This document shows, one piece after another, positions 53,647-63,032 of a stretch of 64,000 bases of DNA (position 1 is the stretch's first letter; each line of letters begins with the position of its first letter). Source of the stretch: Desertimonas flava (GTDB taxonomy: Bacteria; Actinomycetota; Acidimicrobiia; Acidimicrobiales; Ilumatobacteraceae); the NCBI RefSeq assembly GCF_003426815.1, contig NZ_QKYK01000023.1, forward strand, positions 29,186-93,185, given 5' to 3'. The notes below the pieces were generated by a model. It made no database searches. It was given only the letters and a program-made list of their open reading frames with translations, and had not been told where the DNA came from. A program made the position numbers and the translations under genes.

Positions 53647-54410
53647 TGCTGCGGTGCGGCGGCGATACATCATGCCGGCGAGGACGACCGACGTGACGAG
53701 GAGGCCGGTACACCACGCCACGGCGATCCAGCCCGAACTGCCGATCTCCGTGCCGGTGAGCAGGCCGCGGGCCGTCTCGATGATCGGGGTGACCGGCTGG
53801 TGGTCGCTGATGGCGCGCAGTCCCGCCGGCATCGTGTCGGTCGGCACGAAGGCGCTGGACAGGTACGGGACGAACAGCATGAAGAACCCGACGGCGTTGG
53901 CCGACTCGGCGCTCCGCGCGACGATCCCCAGCGCCGCAGCGAGCCACGAGAGGGCGAGCACGTAGGCAGCGAGGAGCCCGGTCATCGCCAGCCACTCGAC
54001 CGGCCCGGCGTCGGGCCGGAAGCCCATCAGCACGGCGGCCGCCACGACGATGACCGTGGAGATGGCGTTGCGAGCCACGCTGGCGACGACGTGGCCGGTG
54101 AGAACGGCGGAGCCGGCGATCGGCATCGACCGCAGGCGGTCGATCATGCCTCCGGTCATGTCGGCGGAGACCGGAACGGCGGTCGACGCCGCGCCGAAGC
54201 CCACGCACAGGAGGATGATGCCGGGCACGACGTAGTCGATGTAGTCGCCGCCCGGATCGAGTGCACCGCCGAACACGTAGACGAACAGGGCCATCAGCAT
54301 GAGGGGCAACAGGATCGACGTGATGACGGTGTCGATGCTGCGCCGACCAAGCCGGATCGATCGACCGATGAGGGTGGAGGAATCGGCGAGCACGGCAGCG
54401 GTGACACGAC

Positions 54411-54414
<4 letters not shown>
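53644..54414 (-). CDS. ABC-2 type transporter permease (DrrB-like)
   Basis: 256 residues with six helices, for example VITSILLPLMLMALFVYVFG and NAVGFFMLFVPYLSSAFVPT, the last being a hallmark of DrrB-type antibiotic exporters. GTG 54414 overlaps the ATPase stop codon by 4 bp (GTGA). It pairs with the upstream ATPase; substrate unknown. Confidence 0.87.
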
Positions 54415-55351
<937 letters not shown>

Positions 55352-55364
<13 letters not shown>

Positions 55365-55405
55365 ACGCAGAACGGTAGAGACAAAACTGCGTATTGTCAA
55401 CGCAG
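55352..55405. promoter_or_regulatory. Two TetR operators in the DrrAB divergent gap
   Basis: CTGCGTA-N5-TACGCAG at 55352-55370 overlaps the ATPase start codon (55362-55364). A second site, CTGCGTA-TTGTC-AACGCAG, lies at 55387-55405, with the arms AACTGCGT/ACGCAGTT extending to 55385-55407. Both have the same 7-5-7 design and lie between the ATPase gene and the TetR gene at 55419. Confidence 0.88.
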
Positions 55406-55418
55406 TTAGAGTGAGGGC

Positions 55419-56171
55419 ATGAGCAACGACGCCCATCCCCACGACCTTCCCGCCGTGGTGCGGCTGCTCTGGGACCTCGGTGAGCCGTCCCGGCGGGGCC
55501 CGAAGCCGACGTTCACCCGCGACGACGTGGTCGCTGCGGCGATCGAAGTGGCCGACGCCGAGGGCATCACCGCCGTGTCGATGGGGCGGGTGGCCGCGCA
55601 GCTCGGCAGCTCGACGATGGCCCTCTACCGGTACGTGGCGAGCAAGGACGACCTGCTCACGCTGATGAGCGACGCCGCGTTCGGCCTTCCGCCCGAGGCG
55701 CCGGCCGGCGCCGGCTGGCGACCGCGGGCCGAGCAGTGGGCCCGCGCCGTCCGCGATGAATGGACGCGGCGTCCGTGGCTCCTCAAGCTCCCGGTGACCG
55801 GCCCGCCGACCGGTCCCCGGAACCTGCGGTGGTTCGACGCGTGCCTCGCCGCGTTCGACGGCACCGGCCTCGACGCCGCCCAGCGGGTGAGCGCCACGTT
55901 GTTGCTCAGCACGTACGTCCGGGGCGAGCGCCACCTCATGATCGACATCTCCTCCCGTCCGCCCGAGGAGTTGGCGCAGACTCTCATCAGCTATGACGTG
56001 CTCGCCCCGCTGGTCAGCGCCGAGCAGTACCCGGCGCTCGCTCGGATGATCGCCGACGGAGAGTTCGACGACGATTTCGGCGACGACGCCAGCGGTGACG
56101 ACGACTTCGAGTTCGGGCTCACCGCCGTGCTCGACGGGATCGCCGCGGCGATCGAACGGGCGTCGGCGTGA
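55419..56171 (+). CDS. TetR-family repressor of the DrrAB-like exporter
   Basis: 250 residues. The HTH is ITAVSMGRVAAQLGSSTMAL followed by YRYVASKDDL, with a C-terminal TetR_C_1 domain (tetracycline repressor-like), then an acidic insert FDDDFGDDASGDDDFEFG near the end. GTGAGGGC precedes the ATG. Two matching operators lie in the divergent gap. Drug-inducible control of the exporter is the usual arrangement for this gene pair; the inducer is unknown. Confidence 0.9.
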   Translation: MSNDAHPHDLPAVVRLLWDLGEPSRRGPKPTFTRDDVVAAAIEVADAEGITAVSMGRVAAQLGSSTMALYRYVASKDDLLTLMSDAAFGLPPEAPAGAGWRPRAEQWARAVRDEWTRRPWLLKLPVTGPPTGPRNLRWFDACLAAFDGTGLDAAQRVSATLLLSTYVRGERHLMIDISSRPPEELAQTLISYDVLAPLVSAEQYPALARMIADGEFDDDFGDDASGDDDFEFGLTAVLDGIAAAIERASA

Positions 56172-56206
56172 CGGTGGCCGGCCGAGCGGCCGTGCGGTGA
56201 CGCCAC

Positions 56207-57004
56207 CTACGACGGTGTGCGGGCCACGTAGACGAGGAATGCGTGCTGGGGCGTCGGTGTGGTGCCGTCGTAGCCGCCGATCACCGAGACGTCGACGAAG
56301 CCGGCCCGACCGAGCAGGTCGACGATCTCGCCAGGGCGGTAGCGGACGTAGGTGAGGACGTGCCGCTCGTCGCCGACGAGCTCGCCGTCGTGCCATCTCC
56401 ACGCATGCATCTCGCGCCGGACCTGTCGCCCTGAGTCGTCGACGGCGACGACGCGCTGGCGCAACGCGTACTCGTCGCCGTCGGGACCGCGCTGGCGCTC
56501 GCTGCCCGGCGGCGGCGCGCCGGTGTCGGGAGCGATCCGCGGGGTCCAGTGCTCGGCCGTCTCGTAGTCCATGACGAACGTGCCACCTGGCGCGAGATGG
56601 GCGCGGATCCGCTCGAGACCGGCGGCGTCCTGGCCGTCGATGCTGCCGACGCCGAACGTCCCGCACATCAGGACGGTCGAGTAGGAGCGATCGATGTCCA
56701 GTTCGTGGGCCGGCTGCACGTACAGGTTCGGCGCCGCTCCGACCGCCGACGCGGCGGCGCGGCAGTGGTCGATCATGTCGGCGGAGGCATCGGCTCCGTC
56801 GACGTCGAGCCCGTCGCGCACGTACGGCACCAGCAGCCGCCCGGTGCCGCATCCGACGTCGAGCGCCGGCTCACCGGCGGCGACGAACCTCCGGAAGAAG
56901 GCGATCTCCGGACCGTCGTGGCGGAACAGCGCCCACCAGCGGGCGACGAGCCCGTGGTGCCAGGTCGCGGCCGCGCCGAACCCGTCGGATCCCCCATTGG
57001 TCAT
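56207..57004 (-). CDS. Class I SAM-dependent methyltransferase
   Basis: 265 residues. Motif I is ALDVGCGTGRLLVPYVRDGL, followed by GADASADMIDHCR and LMCGTFGVGSIDGQD; the C-terminus is YVRYRPGEIVDLLGRAGFVD. ATG 57004 has CAATCT 7 nt upstream. It is divergent from the acyltransferase gene. Substrate unknown. Confidence 0.83.
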   Translation of the reverse strand: MTNGGSDGFGAAATWHHGLVARWWALFRHDGPEIAFFRRFVAAGEPALDVGCGTGRLLVPYVRDGLDVDGADASADMIDHCRAAASAVGAAPNLYVQPAHELDIDRSYSTVLMCGTFGVGSIDGQDAAGLERIRAHLAPGGTFVMDYETAEHWTPRIAPDTGAPPPGSERQRGPDGDEYALRQRVVAVDDSGRQVRREMHAWRWHDGELVGDERHVLTYVRYRPGEIVDLLGRAGFVDVSVIGGYDGTTPTPQHAFLVYVARTPS

Positions 57005-57096
57005 CGGCCCCAGATTGGCCGAGCGACGCCGCCCGCCGACGCTCGATTTCGGGTATCGCCAGGCGTCGTCGGCCGGGGCGGTACGGTCGCGAGCGG

Positions 57097-59391
57097 ATGC
57101 ACGCTCGGCGGCCGCTCGGGGCACGATTCGCGCCGGACTCGGATGCTGCCGCGCCGCGGCAGCGACGCCAACGGCGCGACATCCGGGCCGCCCGCCGCGA
57201 CACCCGTGCCGCCGTGCGACGGTCGCTGGCCGGCCGCATCGACACCGGGTTCCGCCCCGACATCGAGGGGCTCCGCGCCGTGGCCGTGGTCGCCGTGGTC
57301 CTCTATCACACGCGCCTGCTCGGGGTGCGCAGCGGGTTCGTCGGCGTCGACGTGTTCTTCGTGCTCTCCGGGTTCCTCATCACGCGGCTCCTTCTCGGCG
57401 AGGCGGCGAGGACGGGCACGATCGCCCTCCCCGAGTTCTGGGCCCGGCGGGCCCGCCGGCTCCTTCCCGCCGCCGCCCTCACCGTGGTGGCCACGGTGCT
57501 CGTCGCCCGCCGGGTGCTGCCGCCCCTGGCCATGCCGACGCTCGCCGACGACACGTTCGGGGCGGCCACGTTCACGTCCAACTTCGTGTTCGGCAACCGT
57601 GTCGGCGACTACTTCGCGCCCACGTCCACGTCGCCCCTGCTGCACTTCTGGTCGCTCGCCGTCGAGGAGCAGTTCTACCTGTTGTGGCCGCCCCTGCTCG
57701 TCCTGATGATGCGCCGACCGCGCCAGTACCGGCGCCTCGTGCTGCTCGTCACCGTCGCTCTGATCGCGATCGGCTTCGCCACGTCGCTCGCTCTCGGTGC
57801 AGCACACTCCACGTGGGCGTTCTGGCTGCTGCCCACCCGGATGGGCGAGCTGCTCGCCGGCGCGGCGATTGCCATCGTCGGCCCGCGGATCGTCGACCGC
57901 AGGATCCGTGTGGGCGTCGGCTGGGCCGGCGCGCTCGGCATCGTCATGTCGTGCTTCGCGTTCGCCGGCGTTCCCACGTCGTGGCCGGGCCTCGGGGTCC
58001 TGCTCCCCGTCGTCGCCACGGTGGCCGTCATCGTCGCCGGAGGGAGCTCCAAGCGGCCGGTCGGTCCGGCGGTGGTGCTCGGGCTGCCCGCCCTCCAGTG
58101 GATCGGCCGGCACTCCTACGCCCTGTACCTCTGGCACTGGCCGGCCTACGTGCTCGCCGAGGCCCAGTGGGGCCCGCTGTCGGTCGTCCAGCGTTGCGCC
58201 GTCGTCGCCGGCTCGGTCGCCCTGTCGGCGCTGTCGGTGCGGCTCGTCGAGGACCCGATCCGCCACTCCCGGCGGCTCGCCGCCGTGCCGGCGCGCAGCC
58301 TAGGCCTCGGCGCTGCGCTCGTCCTCGTCGTCGCCCTCGTCGGATGGAACGCCCGGTCCTCGGTGGGCCGCCTCGACGGGGGCGTCGAAGCGGCAGCGCC
58401 CCAGTTGATACCGGCGACCCCCGTCGCCGGGACCCCCACCTCTGTCGCAGCCGTCCCGGCGGCCGACGGTGCGTCCACCACGTCGGTGCCCGGGGCCACG
58501 AGTACGTCGGTCGCGCCGACCTCGACGACGGTCGCCGCCGCCGTCGAGATCGAGCCACCGTCGGCGGCCGTGGCCCAGCTGGTCGCGTCCGGCCAACACG
58601 CGCTCCGCAACAACAGCTCAGCGGGCGGAGCCGCCGTTCCGTCCAACCTGCAGCCGTCACTGGGCGACGCGACACAGCGTTCCAAGCCGTATCAGGACGG
58701 CTGTGTCAACGTCGCGATCAACGACTCCCTCCAGCCGTGCGAGTACGGCGTCGCCGGTGGCCCGACGATGTTGCTGTTCGGCGACTCCCATGCCGCCCAG
58801 TGGTTCGAGCCGATCGAGCGGTACGCGTTGCAGCACGGCTACCGCCTCGTCGTCCTGTTGAAGATGGGTTGCCCGGTCGCCGACGTCGACTTCTCGGGCC
58901 AGGTGCTCCCGTACACCTGCCCGCCATGGCGCGACCGGGCCATCGCCTGGATGACCGAGCACCAACCGGCCCTCGTCGTCGTCTCCAACTCCTACGTCCA
59001 GTACGACAGCGATGCCGAGGAGTGGGCCGCCGGGAGCGACGCCACCTACGGCCGCATCGCCGACGCCGTCGACGCGCCCGTGGTGGTGTTCGGCGACAAC
59101 CCGGCGAGCCCCGTCGAGGTGCCGGTGTGCCTCTCGGGAAACCTCGACGACGCGTCGGCGTGCGACGTCAGCAGGGACGAGGCGACCCGCCGCGACCTGA
59201 TCGCCGCCGAGTACGCCGCCGCCCAGGCCCACTCGTTCACGTTCGTCGACACGACCGAGTGGTTCTGCACCGACGACAACTGCCCCGTGATCGTCGGCAA
59301 CATCCTCGTGCTCCGCGACGAGACCCACATCACCGCACCGATGGCGCTCTACCTCCAGCCGCTGGTCGACGCCGCCATCGCCGCCGCGTGA
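57097..59391 (+). CDS. Acyltransferase-3 (OafA-like) with SGNH-type C-terminus
   Basis: 764 residues. Residues about 45-400 are an Acyl_transf_3 integral-membrane domain with some ten helices: IEGLRAVAVVAVVLYHTRL, then GVDVFFVLSGFLITRLLLGE and FWSLAVEEQFYLLWPP. A Thr/Ala-rich linker (VPAADGASTTSVPGATSTSV) precedes an extracytoplasmic SGNH-like domain: LLFGDSHAAQWFEPIERYAL with the GDS serine, and DETHIT holding D and H. Such proteins O-acetylate cell-wall polysaccharide, lipid or peptidoglycan. A TACGGT box lies 9 nt upstream. Confidence 0.88.
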   Translation: MHARRPLGARFAPDSDAAAPRQRRQRRDIRAARRDTRAAVRRSLAGRIDTGFRPDIEGLRAVAVVAVVLYHTRLLGVRSGFVGVDVFFVLSGFLITRLLLGEAARTGTIALPEFWARRARRLLPAAALTVVATVLVARRVLPPLAMPTLADDTFGAATFTSNFVFGNRVGDYFAPTSTSPLLHFWSLAVEEQFYLLWPPLLVLMMRRPRQYRRLVLLVTVALIAIGFATSLALGAAHSTWAFWLLPTRMGELLAGAAIAIVGPRIVDRRIRVGVGWAGALGIVMSCFAFAGVPTSWPGLGVLLPVVATVAVIVAGGSSKRPVGPAVVLGLPALQWIGRHSYALYLWHWPAYVLAEAQWGPLSVVQRCAVVAGSVALSALSVRLVEDPIRHSRRLAAVPARSLGLGAALVLVVALVGWNARSSVGRLDGGVEAAAPQLIPATPVAGTPTSVAAVPAADGASTTSVPGATSTSVAPTSTTVAAAVEIEPPSAAVAQLVASGQHALRNNSSAGGAAVPSNLQPSLGDATQRSKPYQDGCVNVAINDSLQPCEYGVAGGPTMLLFGDSHAAQWFEPIERYALQHGYRLVVLLKMGCPVADVDFSGQVLPYTCPPWRDRAIAWMTEHQPALVVVSNSYVQYDSDAEEWAAGSDATYGRIADAVDAPVVVFGDNPASPVEVPVCLSGNLDDASACDVSRDEATRRDLIAAEYAAAQAHSFTFVDTTEWFCTDDNCPVIVGNILVLRDETHITAPMALYLQPLVDAAIAAA

Positions 59392-59494
59392 CCCAGGCGA
59401 CCAAGAACGCCGGGAACTCCGAACCGTCGTGGGACGACCGGATGTCCGGTCGATGCGACGGACGTGCCGTCGCCCGTGGAGACAGGAGAAGCCG

Positions 59495-60079
59495 ATGAGA
59501 GTTCGTGTGCGACAGGGCCGTGTCGGACGGTTGGCGGCCGGCGTGGTGATCGCCGGCGCCGCCCTCGTGGCTGCCGGGGCGAGCGCGTCCGCGCACGTCG
59601 TGGTCGATCCCAGTGAGGCCGTCGCCGGCGAGTCGGCGCTGCTCACCTTCGCCTTCAGCCACGGCTGCGACGGCTCGTCCACGACCGAGATCCGCATCCA
59701 GATCCCCGAGTCGATCCCGACCGTCGCCCCGACGATCAATCCCGGTTGGGAGGTCACCAAGCAGATGGAGACCCTGTACACCCCCGTCGAGGGTGGTCAT
59801 GGCGAGCAGATCACCGAACGCGTCGCCGAGGTGGTGTACACCGCCAAGACGCCGGTCCCCGACGGCTACCGTGACACGTTCGTGCTGAGCCTCACCCTTC
59901 CCGACACGCCGGGCGAGACCGTGTACTTCCCGACGATCCAGACCTGCGAGGGCGGCGAGACGGCGTGGATCGAGATCCCCGCCGACGGCCAGGATCACGA
60001 CGACCTCGAGTCGCCGGCACCCGCCGTGGAGCTCGTCGAATCCGTTCCGTCCGACAGCGCGGTCGACGATTCCCACTGA
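59495..60079 (+). CDS. YcnI-like (DUF1775) exported copper-related protein
   Basis: 194 residues. Signal peptide (GRLAAGVVIAGAALVAAGAS), then AHVVVDPSEAVAGESALLTF, where the mature N-terminal histidine is the copper ligand in YcnI domains, and ETAWIEIPADGQDHDD near the end carries the family tryptophan. GACAGGAGAAGCCG precedes the ATG. Sits directly before the CopCD protein, the usual order in actinobacteria and bacilli. Confidence 0.88.
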   Translation: MRVRVRQGRVGRLAAGVVIAGAALVAAGASASAHVVVDPSEAVAGESALLTFAFSHGCDGSSTTEIRIQIPESIPTVAPTINPGWEVTKQMETLYTPVEGGHGEQITERVAEVVYTAKTPVPDGYRDTFVLSLTLPDTPGETVYFPTIQTCEGGETAWIEIPADGQDHDDLESPAPAVELVESVPSDSAVDDSH

Positions 60080-60167
60080 TCACCTGACCCCTCGTTCGGC
60101 CGCGCCCGCGGTCGTCTCCGGCCCGCCGCGACGGTTCGTCGCGGCGGGCCTGCTCGCGCTCGTCCTG

Positions 60168-61790
60168 GTGCCGCTGCTCGTGGCCATCGTCGCCACGGGC
60201 TGGACGTCGGGCACGGCATCGGCCCACGCCCAGCTGTTGACGATCACCCCGGCCAACGACGAACTGCTCGACAGCGCCCCGACCGAGGTGGTGCTCGAGT
60301 TCAGCGAGCCCGTGTCGCTGTCGGGGGGCGACGTCCGCGTCCTCGACGACACCGCAGCGCAGGTGTCGTCGCCGCCGGAACAAGCCGGCGTGACGATCAC
60401 CGTGCCGCTCGCCGCCGACCTGCGCGACGGGACCTACACCATCACGTACGAGGTGGTCTCGGCGGACTCGCATCGCATCGCCGGGGCGTCGGTGTTCCAC
60501 GTCGGGACTCGGACGAACGACGTCCTGGGCGACGTCCCCGAACCGGGTAACGACGTCGCGTGGGGCATCCGCCTCGGCGGGGTGGTGTTCTCGGTCGTGG
60601 GCTACGCCGGCGCCCTCGTGGCCGCCGGCGTGTACGCCCTCACGATCTACGGCGACCGGACCCGGTCGCTTCGTCACCGCGACCAGCACGCCGGCGACGA
60701 CCTCCGTCGTCGGTGGGACGGAACCGTGGTGCGCGCCGCGGTCCTCGGCGCGGTCGGCCTGCTCGCGTCGGCGCCGTTCCGCATCGCCCGCGTCGGTGGC
60801 GGTCTCGATGCCCTCAGCGACAACGACCTGATCCGCTCCACGTTGCGCGGCCCGATCGGTCTCGCACTTGCCGTCAGCGTCATCGGCCTGCTCGCCATCG
60901 CCGTCGCCGTCGACCAGCGCGCTCCGGGCTGGCTCGGCGGTCTCTTCGCCCTCGGCGCCCTCGTCGGGTTCGTCCTCGAGGGCCACACCCGCGCCGAGCG
61001 CGAGTCCCTGATGATCGTCACCGACGTCGTCCATCTCGCGGCCGGCGCCGTGTGGGCCGGCGGCATCGTCGGGTTGATCATCGCCTTCCGCGCCCGTGTC
61101 GACGTCGGTCGCCTGGCGCCGATCGTGCGCCGCTTCAGCGTCGCCGCGGTGGGCGCCGTGCTCGCCGTGTCCGTCGCCGGCGTCATCATGGCGTGGGTCA
61201 TCCTGCCGACGGCCGGTGAGCTCACGTCCACCGGTTGGGGCAACGCCCTGATCGTCAAGGTCGGTCTCGTCGTGGTCGTCATCGCTCTCGGCGCGTACAA
61301 CAACCGCCGGCTCGTCGGCGCCGTCGCCACGGAAGCGTCCCGCCGGCGGCTCGGCCGCTTGGTCATCGGCGAGGCGGCCATCCTGCTCGCCGTCGTGTCT
61401 GTGAGTGGCGTGCTCGTCACACGGTCGCCCCTCACGTCTGCGGCGACTCCCGCCCCGGTCGAACCGACAATGCTCACCGTCGAGATGAGCGACGGCGGCA
61501 CGGCCGAGCTCTCGGTGGCGCCAGCGCGAGTCGGCACCAACACGCTCCACCTCGTGCTGCGCGACGACGAAGGCCGTGTGGTCAACCCTGTCGAGGAGCC
61601 GACGGTCGAGCTGACCCAGCCCGACCTCGACATCGGCCCCCTCCGTCCCGAGCTCGCTGCGGTCTACATCGGCGAGTACGAGACCACCGTCGAGCTCAGC
61701 TACGCGGGCGAGTGGGAGATCGGCATCCGCGTCCGGGTGTCCGACTTCGACTCGATATCCGGCTCGACCAGCCTCGACCTCGCCGACTGA
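60168..61790 (+). CDS. Fused CopC-CopD copper-handling protein
   Basis: At least 540 residues. A CopC domain (AHAQLLTITPANDELLDSAP, then VVLEFSEPVSLSGG and VVSADSHRIAGASVF) is followed by CopD with about eight helices (IRLGGVVFSVVGYAGALVAA onwards) and a periplasmic FixH-like tail (TMLTVEMSDGGTAELSVAPA). The GTG at 60168 would give a signal peptide lacking its basic N-region; in frame upstream is PPRRFVAAGLLALVLVPLLV, but no ATG, GTG or TTG occurs between the ycnI stop (60079) and 60168, so translation may start at a rare codon such as CTG 60084. Copper import or delivery is the usual role. Confidence 0.88.
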   Translation: MPLLVAIVATGWTSGTASAHAQLLTITPANDELLDSAPTEVVLEFSEPVSLSGGDVRVLDDTAAQVSSPPEQAGVTITVPLAADLRDGTYTITYEVVSADSHRIAGASVFHVGTRTNDVLGDVPEPGNDVAWGIRLGGVVFSVVGYAGALVAAGVYALTIYGDRTRSLRHRDQHAGDDLRRRWDGTVVRAAVLGAVGLLASAPFRIARVGGGLDALSDNDLIRSTLRGPIGLALAVSVIGLLAIAVAVDQRAPGWLGGLFALGALVGFVLEGHTRAERESLMIVTDVVHLAAGAVWAGGIVGLIIAFRARVDVGRLAPIVRRFSVAAVGAVLAVSVAGVIMAWVILPTAGELTSTGWGNALIVKVGLVVVVIALGAYNNRRLVGAVATEASRRRLGRLVIGEAAILLAVVSVSGVLVTRSPLTSAATPAPVEPTMLTVEMSDGGTAELSVAPARVGTNTLHLVLRDDEGRVVNPVEEPTVELTQPDLDIGPLRPELAAVYIGEYETTVELSYAGEWEIGIRVRVSDFDSISGSTSLDLAD

Positions 61791-61804
61791 CGCCGCACCG
61801 CGAT

Positions 61805-61853
61805 CTCAGTCGTCAACCTCAGTCGTCAACCTCAGTCGTCAACTCAGTCGTCG
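61805..61853. repeat. Three 13-bp units spanning a stop codon
   Basis: CTCAGTCGTCAAC occurs at 61805-61817, 61818-61830 and 61831-61843, then TCAGTCGTC begins the minus-strand gene's 3' end (stop at 61844-61846). Read on the minus strand each unit re-creates the last two codons (Asp-Asp) and TGA. No hairpin is formed by these units. Confidence 0.93.
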
Positions 61854-62077
61854 AGCTTCTCGTCGGCCTTGCGGTCGATGCGCGCCTCTTCGGCCTTCGT
61901 CAGCTTGCCCGCTCTGCGCTGCTGGGCGGCTCGGGCTTTGGCGTTGCGGGCGTGGGCCTCGTCCGGCATCGGGTAATTGCCCGACTCCTTCTTGGCGTCC
62001 TTGGTCCGCGCCTTCTCCGGCAGTCCGAAGTCCTTGGCGGGGAGGTTCTCTCGCTTCTTGGCGGTCAGATCGGCCAT
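61844..62077 (-). CDS. Small basic DUF-type protein, LPAKDFGLP-containing
   Basis: 77 residues, strongly charged. It has a very good ribosome site (GGAGGTGATACCG) before ATG 62077, which overrides an earlier in-frame ATG at 62101. The segment KKRENLPAKDFGLPEKARTK, then YPMPDEAHARNAKARAAQQR, matches a widespread family of small proteins also found in phage and plasmid contexts; function unknown. Its last codons are inside a 13-bp tandem repeat. Confidence 0.8.
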   Translation of the reverse strand: MADLTAKKRENLPAKDFGLPEKARTKDAKKESGNYPMPDEAHARNAKARAAQQRRAGKLTKAEEARIDRKADEKLDD

Positions 62078-62111
62078 CGGTATCACCTCCATCGTGACCA
62101 TGTTGATGTCC

Positions 62112-62128
62112 CCGGGTGATGTACCCGG
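62112..62128 (-). terminator. CCGGGT-GATGT-ACCCGG hairpin
   Basis: A 6-bp perfect stem with a 5-nt loop lies 54 bp downstream of the zf-HC2 gene stop (62183, minus strand) and before the small gene's ribosome site. A short stem without a T run, so a weak terminator at most. Confidence 0.4.
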
Positions 62129-62182
62129 AGACGAGCTGATGCAATCTGGTTGGAGACCGTCGGCGACTTCGAGGCCGCGACG

Positions 62183-62848
62183 TCAGCCGGTGCGGCGGGC
62201 GCTGTCGCTGACCGGGTGCAGATCGACGGTCGGCTCCCGCGACGTGCGCCGGGCGAAGCGCCGGTCGAGGCGGCGGGGAGCCGGAGTGGCGATCAGCCAG
62301 ATGAGCACGACACTGATGAGCTCGGGCAGGTGCTGCATCTCGCTGAAGATCGGTACCCGCCCGTTGACGAGATCGACGACCGCGCCGATCACGAGACCAC
62401 CACCGAGCACGGCTGCCACCGGCAGCATCGTGCGGGCACGAGCCGGGCGCCAGACGACCACCAGCAGGCCGACCCCGTAGGCGACGGTGAACGCCCCGAG
62501 GTGCCGGGCGGCGTGTTCGGCCGTGTCCTGTTCGTCGCCGAGAACGAGCGCCGGGATCGACATGACGAGGATCTCGATCGCCACGACGGCGAGGAGCGCG
62601 CGCACGATGCTCCATGCCGCCGCTCGGTCGGCGATCGCCGCCAGCTTCGACACCCGCCGGGACAGATCGGGCTGCGGCATCGCCTCGCCGATGCGCAGGC
62701 GGCCGACGCTCTGCTCGGCGGCGGCACGGAACGACCGGCACCCCGGGCAATGGGCAACGTGGGCGTCGACGAGGCGTTGCTCGATCCCCGGGTCCTCGCC
62801 GTCGATCAGCGCCGAGATGGCGTCACGCCATCGTTCACACGTCGTCAC
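62183..62848 (-). CDS. zf-HC2 membrane protein, anti-sigma-like
   Basis: 221 residues from GTG 62848. The N-terminus has a zf-HC2 zinc motif (TCERWRDAISALIDGEDP, then VDAHVAHCPGCRSF with H-x3-C-x2-C). About five membrane helices follow (IVRALLAVVAIEILVMSIPA, LGAFTVAYGVGLLVVVW, VAAVLGGGLVIGAVVDLVNG, LPELISVVLIWLIATPAP). Anti-sigma factors with this domain normally sit beside a sigma factor; none is adjacent here. It may instead respond to metal or redox state, given the nearby copper genes. Confidence 0.7.
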   Translation of the reverse strand: MTTCERWRDAISALIDGEDPGIEQRLVDAHVAHCPGCRSFRAAAEQSVGRLRIGEAMPQPDLSRRVSKLAAIADRAAAWSIVRALLAVVAIEILVMSIPALVLGDEQDTAEHAARHLGAFTVAYGVGLLVVVWRPARARTMLPVAAVLGGGLVIGAVVDLVNGRVPIFSEMQHLPELISVVLIWLIATPAPRRLDRRFARRTSREPTVDLHPVSDSARRTG

Positions 62849-62960
62849 CGGGGGACAGGTCGTCGCGTGCGGTCGGGGAGTTCCCAGCCGCCGGCGGGGT
62901 TGTCGCACGGCGGATAGAAAGAGCCTCATTTCGATACACCCAATCTGTGATGAGCATGGG

Positions 62961-63026
62961 TTGAACACGTGTATCTGAACAAGTGATAGAACGCATGTTG
63001 GTATGCGGTGTTCTGGCCGTTAGCGT
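62961..63026 (+). promoter_or_regulatory. Candidate promoters of the second DUF222 gene
   Basis: TTGAAC (62961-62966), 17-bp spacer, TGATAG (62984-62989) is a possible sigma-70-like promoter. A second TAGCGT box (63021-63026) ends 6 nt before the ATG at 63033 and fits the leaderless pattern. The 62900-63010 region is unusually AT-rich for this window. Confidence 0.4.
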
Positions 63027-63032
63027 GCGGAT

